62,517 bases of DNA from Bdellovibrionales bacterium RIFOXYC1_FULL_37_79 (GTDB taxonomy: Bacteria > Bdellovibrionota > Bacteriovoracia > Bacteriovoracales > Bacteriovoracaceae), in contig MEQB01000028.1 in the NCBI GenBank assembly GCA_001770015.1, positions 1 through 62,517 of the forward strand, written 5' to 3'. The translations under genes and the position numbers were made by a program. The notes under the pieces were generated by a model that saw nothing but the letters and a program-made list of their open reading frames with translations, did not search any database and was not told where the DNA came from. How positions within the stretch are numbered: position 1 is the first letter of the stretch; each line of letters begins with the position of its first letter. Below are positions 1 to 8,562 of the stretch, piece by piece.

Positions 1-35
1 TCCACTTTTGTATATAATGATTAATTTTTAAATTT

Positions 36-42
36 AAGGAGG
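36..42 (+). promoter_or_regulatory. Strong Shine-Dalgarno of kdd
   Basis: AAGGAGG lies four bases before the kdd ATG at 47 and fixes that start. A TATAAT-like hexamer at about 13-18 could be a -10 element, but the matching -35 would lie outside the window, so a promoter is not claimed. Confidence 0.8.
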
Positions 43-46
43 CCTC

Positions 47-1087
47 ATGAGAAATGGTGGTTGTAGATTTGGAACACACAGAGTTATTAATCCGGCGAAT
101 GCTCTTCCGCAAAATGCTAAAAAAGTTGATAACAGTCTGCCTATTTTTGATAACGAAATTCTAATTGATGTGGATACCTTAAATGTGGATTCTGCCTCTT
201 TTCGACAAATGAAAGAGGCTTGTGGTGGTGATATTAGTAAAGTGGGCGAAATGATCAAAGGTATTGTGGCCGAGCGAGGCAAACAACAAAATCCCGTGAC
301 CGGCTCAGGTGGAATGCTCCTTGGCACCGTTAAAGAAATAGGTCCTAAATACTCCAATAAAAAAAATCTCAAGGTGGGTGACAAAATTGCCAGTTTGGTG
401 TCCCTCTCCCTCACCCCGCTAAAAATCGAAAAAATTATTGAAATTTTTCCGGAAAGAGACCAGGTCAAAATCAAAGGTCACGCCATCTTGTTTGATTCAG
501 GTATTCTGGCCAAAATTCCAAGCGATATGCCAGAAACATTGGCACTGGCAGTACTCGACGTGGCCGGAGCTCCAGCTCAGGCAAAAAATCTGGTCAAGCC
601 TGGCATGAATGTAGTTATTATTGGTGCGGGTGGAAAATCCGGTTCCATCTGTTGTGCCGTTGCCAGGGATATCCTGGGTAATTCAGGTAAACTAATCGCT
701 ATTCAACCCAGTGAAAAAGGTATTCAAAAAATAAAAACTCTTGGCTATTGCGACGAAATTTTACAAGTTAACGCCCAAAGTCCGGTGGCCTGTTTTGAAG
801 CCGTAAAAAAAGTGACCGACAATGAGATGGCCGATTTAGTGATTAACTGCGCTCCGGTCAGTGATACGGAGATGTCTTCCATTATCTGCGCGAAAGACTC
901 GGGCACCGTCTATTTCTTCACCATGGCCACCAGCTTTACCAAAGCAGCACTTGGGGCAGAAGGAATTGGTTCCGATGCACTCCTCATTATTGGAAACGGA
1001 TATGCACCCAACCACGATGAAATTGCCCTGGACGTGATCAGAAAACATCCAGAACTTAGAAAACTGTTTGAAGAACAATACGTTTAA
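47..1087 (+). CDS. kdd: L-erythro-3,5-diaminohexanoate dehydrogenase
   Basis: Predicted NAD(P)-dependent oxidative deamination of L-erythro-3,5-diaminohexanoate to 5-amino-3-oxohexanoate, the step that prepares the lysine-derived skeleton for Kce. The 346-residue protein begins with the family-typical GTHRVI segment. It has a medium-chain-dehydrogenase-like Rossmann region with GAGGKSG at about residues 193-199, after VVI strands. The start follows a near-perfect Shine-Dalgarno. It is followed at 49 bp by kamB and then by the two aminomutase subunits and kce, the established gene set for lysine fermentation. The identification therefore rests on both protein resemblance and neighbourhood. The usual first gene, kamA (lysine 2,3-aminomutase), is not in the window and may lie upstream. 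Confidence 0.93.
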   Translation: MRNGGCRFGTHRVINPANALPQNAKKVDNSLPIFDNEILIDVDTLNVDSASFRQMKEACGGDISKVGEMIKGIVAERGKQQNPVTGSGGMLLGTVKEIGPKYSNKKNLKVGDKIASLVSLSLTPLKIEKIIEIFPERDQVKIKGHAILFDSGILAKIPSDMPETLALAVLDVAGAPAQAKNLVKPGMNVVIIGAGGKSGSICCAVARDILGNSGKLIAIQPSEKGIQKIKTLGYCDEILQVNAQSPVACFEAVKKVTDNEMADLVINCAPVSDTEMSSIICAKDSGTVYFFTMATSFTKAALGAEGIGSDALLIIGNGYAPNHDEIALDVIRKHPELRKLFEEQYV

Positions 1088-1098
1088 ATAAAACTTCG

Positions 1099-1124
1099 GG
1101 TCTGTAGTTTTGCTACTGCAGACC
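1099..1124 (+). promoter_or_regulatory. Intergenic hairpin just before kamB
   Basis: A 10-bp stem with one G-U wobble (GGTCTGTAGT against ACTGCAGACC) and a six-base loop fills most of the 49-bp kdd-kamB gap. No T-run follows, so it does not look like an intrinsic terminator. No clear Shine-Dalgarno precedes the kamB ATG at 1137. The hairpin may set the relative expression or mRNA stability of kdd and the reactivase genes; this is inference. Confidence 0.5.
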
Positions 1125-1136
1125 TAAATCATAAAC

Positions 1137-2120
1137 ATGAAAAAACTGCACACTATCTGCTTTATTGGATCTGACAAAAATGCAGGAAAAACCACTGCCT
1201 TTAATTTTATTTATGCCAAACTTGGCAAGAAAAAGATCAATACTATTTTACTTTCTATTGGAGTAAACGGTGAGGATTTTGATTCCCTGGAAAATCATAT
1301 CAAGCCCAAAATTGTGATCAAAAAGGATGATTATTTTATAACCGAACAAAATCGCGTTAAGGGACTTGATGGGCTCTATGACGTTGTTAAAATTTTTTCA
1401 CCTCCAAATTTTAAAAAAATATATATTCTCTCCCGGGCCCATGGCAATCTTCCCATCGTACTGGAAGGACCAAATGAAAAACATGAAATTTTAAAAATTA
1501 AGGAGTTTCTCGGAAGTTATTTTGACCAGGCCAATATCTTGCTGGATGGATCTATTGATCGCCAGTTTATAGCCTCGGAGGAAATCAGTGATGAATTTTA
1601 CTTTTCATTACTGATCACCGAAAGACTTGAGCAAATAAAAAAAATAAAAAATTTAATCCGACCGCTGGCCTATGAAGTGGTGGTTCCCCCCATAAAATCA
1701 TTTATTAAAAAACATTCAGGCGACCAGGAAAAAACCATTATTTTTGATGAATCCTTGAATATTATCTATAAAGGTTTGGAAATTTCTTTTTTAGATAAAA
1801 ATCTTTTGACCCAGCTGAAAAAAAACGCTACGAAAAAGATTTACATCTATTTAAACGGGGCCTTAACCAATCATTTGTGGGAAATGCTTTCCCCATTTAA
1901 AAACTTGACCCTGATCCTTAATTCTTTTACCCAGGAACTCATCTCTCATCTTCCACAATTCAAGGAAAACTCTATTAAAAAACTACTTTTAAACCAGGTA
2001 AAATTAAGTGGTATTTTTTTAAGAGAAGAAACTTCCAAAAAATCCGATATTTTTCTTCCTGAAAATGTTCCGGTTTATAATCTATTCCGCGAAGAGGCCT
2101 TTGATGAAGTTAGAATATAA
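1137..2120 (+). CDS. kamB: Lysine 5,6-aminomutase reactivase subunit KamB
   Basis: A 327-residue soluble protein of the KamB type found beside lysine 5,6-aminomutase genes. KamB with KamC is thought to restore inactivated adenosylcobalamin aminomutase, probably by ATP-driven cofactor exchange. The N-terminus has a clear nucleotide-binding loop, GSDKNAGKT at residues 11-19, preceded by a hydrophobic strand (TICFI). The rest is Lys-rich with no recognisable motif. The 3' end overlaps kamC by 17 bp, implying coupled translation. No good ribosome-binding site precedes the ATG, and a hairpin sits immediately upstream. Alone the sequence would only be called a P-loop protein; the function comes mainly from synteny with kamC, kamD and kamE. 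Confidence 0.82.
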   Translation: MKKLHTICFIGSDKNAGKTTAFNFIYAKLGKKKINTILLSIGVNGEDFDSLENHIKPKIVIKKDDYFITEQNRVKGLDGLYDVVKIFSPPNFKKIYILSRAHGNLPIVLEGPNEKHEILKIKEFLGSYFDQANILLDGSIDRQFIASEEISDEFYFSLLITERLEQIKKIKNLIRPLAYEVVVPPIKSFIKKHSGDQEKTIIFDESLNIIYKGLEISFLDKNLLTQLKKNATKKIYIYLNGALTNHLWEMLSPFKNLTLILNSFTQELISHLPQFKENSIKKLLLNQVKLSGIFLREETSKKSDIFLPENVPVYNLFREEAFDEVRI

Positions 2121-3657
2121 AAACTACCAACAAGACCCAGACCTTGGAACGGAAATAGGTATTTTTCAATACCTTGAACTTTTTAATATTGACGTACCGA
2201 TACTTCCTTACAAGGTTTTAAATCACCTCGGTAAATCGCATGCTCAAAAATTTTATCAGGAACTTACCCTTTTAAATAAATCAACTCAAAATCTTGAAAA
2301 AATAATGAACCTCTCCAAGGAGCTACCCAATCTAGATTGGGTCCTTCCTATGATTGAACACAAAACCATCAATCAAGCGGGGCTTTTAGCTCTTTATCAT
2401 TTTTTGAAAAAAAACCTTCAACTGCTTGAGAACGAATCTTTTTCCAAAAAGGACATCCCCTCCCTGCAAAAATTGATTGATTACATCGATATTTATCTTG
2501 ATGCCCGAAAGGGATGCCTAAACTCCGATGCCAAGATCAATCAATTAAAAAAACAGATAGATGAACTGGAAAGCTCCATCGATGCACTTTCCAAGCGATA
2601 TGAGGAGGATATTTTAAAAGATACTTCCTTAAAAATGATTTACCCCTGGCCTAAAGAAATATCACCAGATCATAGCGCACTTGAAAAAATCAAAAAATCA
2701 CCCCTTTTAAAAACCGTCAAAAATAATGATTACCAACTCATTGAATATATTCCTCCTAAATATTTAACTGCGGAAATAGCCAAAAAAGAAAAACTTGAAA
2801 AAATAATTTCAGCATACTACCAACAAATCATCTCCAAGCTAAACATGGCGATTTCCAAAAAACAAAAAATAATTACTCTAAAATATGAGGAGCGAGTTAA
2901 ACTTACCTACCAATACATCCTTTTATTTTGCATGAAAAAGCATAAACTTGTACTACCCACAATCTCCCAGACTCTTTGCTTTGAAGTTACCGACGGGATT
3001 TTGCCCGCCATTCAAAATAAAAGACAAAAACAATACGTTCCTCTAAATATCCATCTAAACAAAGGCTCCAACGTATTATTTGGCGCCAACATGGCCGGAA
3101 AAACTTCGGTGTTAAAGACCATCTACTTTCTTTCTTTTCTGGTAAGTCTGGGCCTTCCGGTGCCTGCCAAAAAGCTTGTCACCTCCATCCCCAGTGAGGT
3201 AAAAATCCATTTAAAATCATCCGGCACCATTGCCAGTAACTTATCCAGTTTCGGGGAGGAACTGGATTTTTTCTCCAAAGATTTTCCTTCTGGCGGTGTG
3301 GTCTTGGTGGATGAATTATTTCAAACCACCAACCCTTTGGCGGGGAAAGATCTCTCCACCATTTTCCTTAAATATTATAACCATAAGAACATATTATTTT
3401 TTTGTACCACCCAATACCCGGAAATTATAAAAATAAAAAATCTCAATCTTTATAAGATGAAAGACGTTAAGCAAAACATTTTTAATTCTATTAAAACGCT
3501 CAATGATTTACTTAACAACATGCCCTTTCAAGTAGAAAAAGTTAGTAGCGATAAAACTTATCTTACCAAGGAAGGTACCATGGCATTACTGATCGCCAGA
3601 CATTTTATCAAAAACGAAAATATTAAACAAAGTATCAGCAAAAAAATAAAAGGATAA
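2104..3657 (+). CDS. kamC: Lysine 5,6-aminomutase reactivase ATPase KamC (MutS-like)
   Basis: A 517-residue MutS-family ATPase without the DNA-binding mismatch domains. A long Lys/Glu-rich helical region (about residues 130-290) precedes a C-terminal ABC-type ATPase. Walker A is GANMAGKTS at about 327-335 and Walker B is GGVVLVDELF with Asp-Glu at about 403-404, followed by a short MutS-like NPLAG stretch. I chose ATG 2104 because AGAGG lies seven bases upstream; an in-frame ATG at 2065 would lengthen the overlap with kamB. Family knowledge places KamC with KamB as the repair partner of the B12-dependent aminomutase encoded just downstream, with a 3-bp gap to kamD. It should not be annotated as a mismatch-repair protein. 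Confidence 0.86.
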   Translation: MKLEYKNYQQDPDLGTEIGIFQYLELFNIDVPILPYKVLNHLGKSHAQKFYQELTLLNKSTQNLEKIMNLSKELPNLDWVLPMIEHKTINQAGLLALYHFLKKNLQLLENESFSKKDIPSLQKLIDYIDIYLDARKGCLNSDAKINQLKKQIDELESSIDALSKRYEEDILKDTSLKMIYPWPKEISPDHSALEKIKKSPLLKTVKNNDYQLIEYIPPKYLTAEIAKKEKLEKIISAYYQQIISKLNMAISKKQKIITLKYEERVKLTYQYILLFCMKKHKLVLPTISQTLCFEVTDGILPAIQNKRQKQYVPLNIHLNKGSNVLFGANMAGKTSVLKTIYFLSFLVSLGLPVPAKKLVTSIPSEVKIHLKSSGTIASNLSSFGEELDFFSKDFPSGGVVLVDELFQTTNPLAGKDLSTIFLKYYNHKNILFFCTTQYPEIIKIKNLNLYKMKDVKQNIFNSIKTLNDLLNNMPFQVEKVSSDKTYLTKEGTMALLIARHFIKNENIKQSISKKIKG

Positions 3658-3660
3658 ATT

Positions 3661-5223
3661 ATGGCCAAGATCAATCTGGATAAATCACAAGTCGAAACGG
3701 TAAAGACCATTGCCAAATCAATCGCCGATGACATTCAAAAGTTTGTAGATGAACACTCTACCGAATCGGTGGAACGGACCGTGCTTCGACTTTACGGGGT
3801 TGATGGTGTGGATGAGGATAAAACCCCACTGCCCAATAAGATCATTGAAAAACTGCTTGCAGAAGTTGGTTTAAATGAAGGAGTTTCTAAATATTTTGCC
3901 AAGGCTATGGTTTTATCCAAAAGAGATGGACAAACGACGGCGGAACTTCTAGATCAAAATCATATCTCCTTTAAGGATACTTTAAGTGTCCTTGACGTAG
4001 ATTCTTTAAAAATTGAAAAAGATTTATCCAAAAAGGCCATACACGCCCTGGATAATACCTATAATAAAAAACTGAAAAAACAAATTGAATGCCCGGTTCC
4101 CCCCACCCCTTGGAAATATTTAATCGTGGCCACCGGGAATATTTACGAAGATAGGGTACAGGCTGAAAGTGCGGTCGATTCCGGTGCGGATATTATTGCC
4201 GTCATCCGTTCCACTGCCCAATCCCTTCTGGATTATATTCCTTACGGCGCCACCACCGAAGGATTTGGTGGAACCTATGCCACCCAGGAAAATTTTAAAA
4301 TCATGAGAAAGGCCCTCGACAAATCGATGAAAAAACGAGGTCGCTACGTCCGACTGGTCAATTATTCCTCAGGGCTATGTATGTCCGAAATTGCGGCCTG
4401 TGCGGCCATGGAAGATCTGGACATGCTTTTGAATGATTCGATGTATGGAATTTTATTTCGCGACATCAACATGAAGCGAACTTTTGTGGATCAGTATATG
4501 AGCCGGCTCATTTGCTCAAGAGCCAATATCATCATCAACACGGGAGAAGATAATTATCTGACCACGTCCGATGCCATTGAAAGTGCCCATACGGTCACCG
4601 CCAGCCAACTCATCAACGAGGCCATGGGAATCAATGCCCGTTTAAAACCTGAACTACTGGGACTCGGACACGCTTATGAAATCAATCCCACCGTGGAAAA
4701 TGCCTTCCTTTATGAACTGGCCCATGCCCAGCTTGCCAGAGAACTTTTTCCTAGATCCCCACTTAAATACATGCCACCCACCAAGTACAAAAAAACCGAT
4801 ATTTTCTTTTCTCATGCCATGGACACCATGTTTAACCTGGCATCCATTACCACCAATCAAGGAATTCACCTGGCCGGAATATTAACCGAGGCCATTCACA
4901 CACCACTTATGCAAGATCGCTATCAGGCCCTGGATTCCATCAATTATGTTTTTAACATTGCCAAAAATCTGGGTGATGAAATTGAATTTAAAGCAGGTGG
5001 TTTCATTGAAAATCGTGCTAAAACTGTTTTAAATGAGACTGAACAATTTTTAATTAAAGTAGAAAAAATGGGATTAATGACCTCCATTTCCAACGGCCTG
5101 TTTGCTGGAATTAAAAGGCCCATCGACGGTGGCAAAGGAGGACCAGGAGTTATTAAAAAAGCTCCCACCTACTCAAATCCTATAATGGATGAACTTAAAA
5201 AAGGAGGCAAACATGACCAGTAA
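3661..5223 (+). CDS. kamD: Lysine 5,6-aminomutase alpha (large) subunit
   Basis: Large subunit (520 residues) of D-lysine/L-beta-lysine 5,6-aminomutase, which moves the terminal amino group from C6 to C5 through a radical mechanism using adenosylcobalamin and PLP. The subunit forms most of the TIM barrel holding the substrate. Family-like features include the conserved block VPPTPWKYLIVATGNIYEDR at about residues 155-174 and the Gly-rich C-terminal segment KRPIDGGKGGPGV, both typical of KamD. The length fits the family. It starts 3 bp after kamC, and its last 11 bases overlap kamE, whose strong ribosome-binding site lies inside the kamD coding end. Equimolar production by translational coupling is the simplest reading. 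Confidence 0.94.
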   Translation: MAKINLDKSQVETVKTIAKSIADDIQKFVDEHSTESVERTVLRLYGVDGVDEDKTPLPNKIIEKLLAEVGLNEGVSKYFAKAMVLSKRDGQTTAELLDQNHISFKDTLSVLDVDSLKIEKDLSKKAIHALDNTYNKKLKKQIECPVPPTPWKYLIVATGNIYEDRVQAESAVDSGADIIAVIRSTAQSLLDYIPYGATTEGFGGTYATQENFKIMRKALDKSMKKRGRYVRLVNYSSGLCMSEIAACAAMEDLDMLLNDSMYGILFRDINMKRTFVDQYMSRLICSRANIIINTGEDNYLTTSDAIESAHTVTASQLINEAMGINARLKPELLGLGHAYEINPTVENAFLYELAHAQLARELFPRSPLKYMPPTKYKKTDIFFSHAMDTMFNLASITTNQGIHLAGILTEAIHTPLMQDRYQALDSINYVFNIAKNLGDEIEFKAGGFIENRAKTVLNETEQFLIKVEKMGLMTSISNGLFAGIKRPIDGGKGGPGVIKKAPTYSNPIMDELKKGGKHDQ

Positions 5224-5962
5224 AAATTTAATCAAGCCCTACGGCGACACCATGAATGATGGAGTCATGCAACTGGCCTTCACCCTTCCAGTGGAAAACT
5301 CGGCACGGGCCAAGAAAGCTGCCGAAGTCTATCTCACCAAACTGAACCTGGTGGATGTTGCCATCTCTTCTGCCAAAAAACTAACTGACGGGTTTACCTA
5401 CTTTGTCGCCTTTGCCCGGGCCATCCCCACGCTCAATTACGATGAGATCGAAGCCACTGAAGTACAAATCAAAGAAATGAATTTCTATCAAATCAATGCC
5501 CTCATAAAAGAAAAAATTAATCGCAAACTGGTTATTATCGGAGCAACGATTGGAACAGATGCTCACACCGTGGGAATTGATGCCATCATGAACATGAAAG
5601 GCTATAACATGGATTACGGACTTGAGCGATACCCTGAAATTGAAGCCTACAACTTAGGCAGCCAGGTTCCCCCGGAAACCCTGATTAAAGCAGCCCTGGA
5701 CTATAAAGCCGATGCAATTTTAATCAGTCAGACAGTCACCCAAAAAGATGCCCACATTAGAAATTTTACCGAATTTATTGAAATGCTTGAAGCCGAAAAA
5801 CTCAGGAACCGTTTTATTATTATTGCCGGAGGGCCTAGAATTAATAACGATCTCGCCATTGAACTTGGATTTGACGCCGGCTTTGGCCCGGGCACTCTCC
5901 CCAGCCATGTAGCAAGTTATGTCGCCAATAAAATGGTTGAACGAAAAGGAGCACAATCATGA
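5213..5962 (+). CDS. kamE: Lysine 5,6-aminomutase beta (cobalamin/PLP) subunit
   Basis: Small subunit (249 residues from ATG 5213) carrying the cobalamin-binding Rossmann domain. The B12 motif DxHxxG is intact as DAHTVG, residues 116-121, with His118 as predicted lower axial cobalt ligand. Lys129, eleven residues later, matches the spacing between the cobalt-binding His and the PLP Schiff-base Lys in characterised enzymes (133 and 144), so both cofactors can be assigned. The C-terminal half has the expected GGPRINN loop. The start is fixed by AAGGAGG inside the end of kamD; an in-frame start at 5189 lacks such a site. The last four bases overlap the next gene (ATGA). Confidence 0.95.
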   Translation: MTSKNLIKPYGDTMNDGVMQLAFTLPVENSARAKKAAEVYLTKLNLVDVAISSAKKLTDGFTYFVAFARAIPTLNYDEIEATEVQIKEMNFYQINALIKEKINRKLVIIGATIGTDAHTVGIDAIMNMKGYNMDYGLERYPEIEAYNLGSQVPPETLIKAALDYKADAILISQTVTQKDAHIRNFTEFIEMLEAEKLRNRFIIIAGGPRINNDLAIELGFDAGFGPGTLPSHVASYVANKMVERKGAQS

Positions 5963-7206
5963 CCACCAAATTAAATCTCAGCAAATCCAATAAACTATTT
6001 GAAGAGGCACAAAATCTCATTCCTGGAGGAGTACTGGGTATCAGACGTCCTTATAATTTTGTAGTTGGTGAATACCCGATCTTCTTTGATAAAGGCGAAG
6101 GCGGAAATGTTTACGACGTTGATGGGAACAAGTATATTGACATGCTTTGTGCCTATGGTCCGATCATTTTAGGACATAGGGAAAAAGAGGTCGATGATGC
6201 GGTCATAAGACAGATTCAAGAAAAAGGCTTTTGCATGTCCCTGACCCAGGAAGTGCAAAACCGTCTGGCCAAAAAACTGAGAGAACTTATTCCTTCCTGC
6301 GAACAATCCGTATTTGTAAAAACCGGCTCCGATGGCACCACTGCCGCCATTAGAATTGCCAGGGCCTATACCCAAAAGAAAAAAATTTTCCGTTGCGGAT
6401 ATCATGGCTGGCATGACTGGTGTGTTGAGGTCAAAGGCGGAGTACCAGAAAAACTCTACGAGGATATTCATGAATTTCACTATAACAATTTAGATGAAGT
6501 AACCAAGCTGGTGGAAACCCATAAAAACGATCTGGCAGGCATTATCATAACCCCGATCGGTCACCCTCTGGCCCATGAAGTTCAAATGCCCAAACCGGGA
6601 TTTTTAGAAGAAATCAGAAAAATTGCCACTCACCATAAATGTGTCTTAATCTTTGATGAAATCAGAAGTGGTTTTAGATTTAACCTAGGCGGAGCTCAAA
6701 AAGAGTTAGGGGTCACCCCAGACGTATCGGTTTTTGGCAAGGCACTTGGTAACGGTTACTCCATTGGCGCCGTCGTGGGAAAAAAGGAATTTATGGACAT
6801 GTATAGAGAAAAAGCCTTTATCAGCTCGACCTTTTTCCCCAATAGTCTCTCGCAAGTAGCGGCCCTTAAAGTCATTGAAATAATGGAACGGGAAAAAGTC
6901 ATTGATAAAATAAAAGAGAAAGGGACTCGCTTTGGAAAAAAAGTTCAAAAAATTATAAGTGATTCACCCGTGGACTGCACACTCTCTGGTGCCCCCCTTA
7001 TGCCCTTTATCACCTTCAATAAGGACAGTCAGAATCTCTATAAAAAAATAAGGGTTGATTTTTATACCGAGCTCATCAGAAGAGGAATTTTTCTGCAACC
7101 CTATCATCATGGCTACATCGCCTTTAGGCACTCCGATAAGGATCTTGACTACGTAGCCGACTCGATTGGTGAAACCTTGGATGAACTCAAACAAAAATAC
7201 TTATAA
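5959..7206 (+). CDS. kat: Class III aminotransferase, probable 3-aminobutyryl-CoA transaminase
   Basis: A 415-residue PLP enzyme of the glutamate-1-semialdehyde-aminotransferase-like class III group. PLP-contacting Asp233 sits in FDEIRSGFRF and the Schiff-base lysine is Lys261 in VFGKALGNGYS; GYHGWHDW is the aromatic block near the cofactor phosphate. It lies between kamE (4-bp overlap) and kce (9-bp gap), where HemL itself would make no sense. An acyl-CoA beta-transaminase (Kat) from a Cloacimonas-type lysine cluster is known to convert (S)-3-aminobutyryl-CoA plus 2-oxoglutarate to acetoacetyl-CoA plus glutamate. No Kal-type ammonia lyase is present here, so that role is the best fit. The substrate is inferred from position, not from residues. 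Confidence 0.8.
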   Translation: MTTKLNLSKSNKLFEEAQNLIPGGVLGIRRPYNFVVGEYPIFFDKGEGGNVYDVDGNKYIDMLCAYGPIILGHREKEVDDAVIRQIQEKGFCMSLTQEVQNRLAKKLRELIPSCEQSVFVKTGSDGTTAAIRIARAYTQKKKIFRCGYHGWHDWCVEVKGGVPEKLYEDIHEFHYNNLDEVTKLVETHKNDLAGIIITPIGHPLAHEVQMPKPGFLEEIRKIATHHKCVLIFDEIRSGFRFNLGGAQKELGVTPDVSVFGKALGNGYSIGAVVGKKEFMDMYREKAFISSTFFPNSLSQVAALKVIEIMEREKVIDKIKEKGTRFGKKVQKIISDSPVDCTLSGAPLMPFITFNKDSQNLYKKIRVDFYTELIRRGIFLQPYHHGYIAFRHSDKDLDYVADSIGETLDELKQKYL

Positions 7207-7215
7207 GGATTTAAT

Positions 7216-8025
7216 ATGGAAAAATTAATTATCCAAGCGGCCATGATCGGAGCTGAAATCGACAAAAAGGATTTTGACAAGCTCCCCACCACTCCGGATG
7301 AAATCGCCAAGGCCGCTAAAGAAGCTGTAGATGCCGGGGCCAGTATTGTCCATCTTCACGTCCGGGACAAGTTGGGAAAACCAAGTCAAGATCCCGAAAT
7401 TTTCAAAGAAGTTACTGCCAAAATTAAAAAACTTTGTAATCCAATCATCCAATTTTCAACAGGAGGAGCGGTCGGCACTCCAGCTAAACTTCGTTGTGCT
7501 CCTCTCAATCTAAAACCTGAAATGGCAACTTTATCGATGGGTACGATGAATTTTGGTGATGAGGTTTTTGAAAACACCACCGAAATTATTACGGCGATTG
7601 CAAATGGTATCAAGGAAAATAATATTTTAGCCGAACTGGAAATTTTTGATCTTGGTATGCTCGAAGCAATTCCTCGTTTTTTAAAAAAAGGACTGATCCC
7701 TTCCAAATACCACCTGGATTTTGTTCTGGGAGTTCCCGGCGGTGCCAGCGGTGAAATCAAAAACCTGGTGGAGTTCGTAGATAGAATTGATAAAAACCAA
7801 ACATGGACAGTTGCCGGTATTGGGAGATATCAACTTCCACTTTCCACCATGGCCATCCTTATGGGTGGACATGTGCGTGTTGGTTTTGAAGATAATATCT
7901 ATTATAAAAAGGGTGAACTCGCCAAAAGTAACGCCCAGTTTGTAGAGCGGGTTACAAGACTTTCAAGAGAGCTCGGAAGAGAAGTAGCAAGTCCAGATGA
8001 GGCGAGAAAAATTTTAGGATTGTAA
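7216..8025 (+). CDS. kce: 3-keto-5-aminohexanoate cleavage enzyme (BKACE family)
   Basis: A 269-residue Zn-dependent beta-keto acid cleavage enzyme (DUF849/BKACE). It condenses 5-amino-3-oxohexanoate with acetyl-CoA and splits it to 3-aminobutyryl-CoA and acetoacetate. The metal-binding HLH pair is seen as VHLHVRD with His46 and His48, the positions known in characterised Kce. FDLGML at about 144-149 and GIGRYQLP at about 201-208 are family blocks, and Glu225 in RVGFEDN is the likely third Zn ligand. A short GGATT-type ribosome-binding site (AAGGATTTAAT) precedes the ATG. Its product would feed directly into the aminotransferase encoded upstream. Confidence 0.94.
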   Translation: MEKLIIQAAMIGAEIDKKDFDKLPTTPDEIAKAAKEAVDAGASIVHLHVRDKLGKPSQDPEIFKEVTAKIKKLCNPIIQFSTGGAVGTPAKLRCAPLNLKPEMATLSMGTMNFGDEVFENTTEIITAIANGIKENNILAELEIFDLGMLEAIPRFLKKGLIPSKYHLDFVLGVPGGASGEIKNLVEFVDRIDKNQTWTVAGIGRYQLPLSTMAILMGGHVRVGFEDNIYYKKGELAKSNAQFVERVTRLSRELGREVASPDEARKILGL

Positions 8026-8028
8026 AAC

Positions 8029-8490
8029 ATGGAAATAAAATCATTAATCTCACATATTGAATTTAATGTTTGCGATTACAAACAATCCATACAATTTTAT
8101 GATAAAATTTTCCCCTTTATGGGCATCAATCGAATTAACTGTACCAAAGAATATACCGCCTATACCGATGGTGCTACTAAAATTATTTTAATACCTACCG
8201 AAGATAAATTTCTATCATTTGGATTTCATCGTAAACGTACCGGCCTAAACCATTTGGCCTTTTATGCCGAATCAAAAGAAAAAGTAAAACAATTTTATCT
8301 GGAAATCATGCTTAAAAATAAGATTAAACCTCTTTATCAAGAAGGACCTTTTGGAGATGATGATTATTTTGCTGTTTTCTTTGAAGATCCAAACCGTATC
8401 AAACTTGAACTTGTTTGCGCCCCCAACTACTGCAAATATGATCATTGGCCAAACAATCTACCAAACGACTTTGATCCATACTCAAACTAA
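8029..8490 (+). CDS. VOC-superfamily (glyoxalase-like) protein
   Basis: A 153-residue single-module vicinal-oxygen-chelate protein, 3 bp after kce and so likely the last gene of the lysine operon. Candidate metal ligands are His9 in SHIEFNV, His in GLNHLAF and Glu in RIKLELV, spaced as in glyoxalase I/dioxygenase relatives. The substrate cannot be read from sequence. Given its position it might act on a lysine-pathway intermediate, for example as an epimerase, or detoxify a reactive aldehyde. Followed by two hairpins before the next gene. Confidence 0.75.
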   Translation: MEIKSLISHIEFNVCDYKQSIQFYDKIFPFMGINRINCTKEYTAYTDGATKIILIPTEDKFLSFGFHRKRTGLNHLAFYAESKEKVKQFYLEIMLKNKIKPLYQEGPFGDDDYFAVFFEDPNRIKLELVCAPNYCKYDHWPNNLPNDFDPYSN

Positions 8491-8533
8491 ATAATAATTT
8501 CTAAAAAATCAGTTAGAATTATATGACAAAAAG

Positions 8534-8562
8534 TTATCCACACTCCCGGGGAGTGTGGATAA
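8534..8562. promoter_or_regulatory. Perfect palindrome made of two consensus DnaA boxes
   Basis: TTATCCACA at 8534-8542 and its exact reverse complement TGTGGATAA at 8554-8562 flank CTCCCGGGGAG, giving 14-bp perfect arms around a single base. Each half equals the high-affinity DnaA box. The downstream sequence is AT-rich (TATAATTTTTTA), so as RNA it could also be a terminator for the lysine operon. Binding by DnaA is inference; the sequence match is exact. Confidence 0.6.

Noticed and set aside
836-1078. Antisense ORF inside kdd
   Set aside because: It lies wholly in a strongly supported gene and encodes no recognisable protein; the same applies to the many antisense ORFs over 16-21 kb, 41-47 kb and 58-61 kb.
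1-1136. Cobalamin riboswitch for the B12-dependent aminomutase
   Set aside because: No B12-box-like conserved core is visible in the 46-bp leader or in the kdd-kamB gap; the true leader may lie upstream of the window.
2104-3657. MutS mismatch repair protein
   Set aside because: Only the ATPase part resembles MutS; its position between kamB and kamD identifies it as the aminomutase reactivase.
5959-7206. Glutamate-1-semialdehyde aminotransferase (hemL)
   Set aside because: Its location inside the lysine operon and overlap with kamE favour the Kat role over tetrapyrrole synthesis.
8534-8562. Possible replication origin
   Set aside because: Only two DnaA boxes are present, with no cluster and no dnaA, dnaN, gidA or rpmH nearby, so oriC is not supported.
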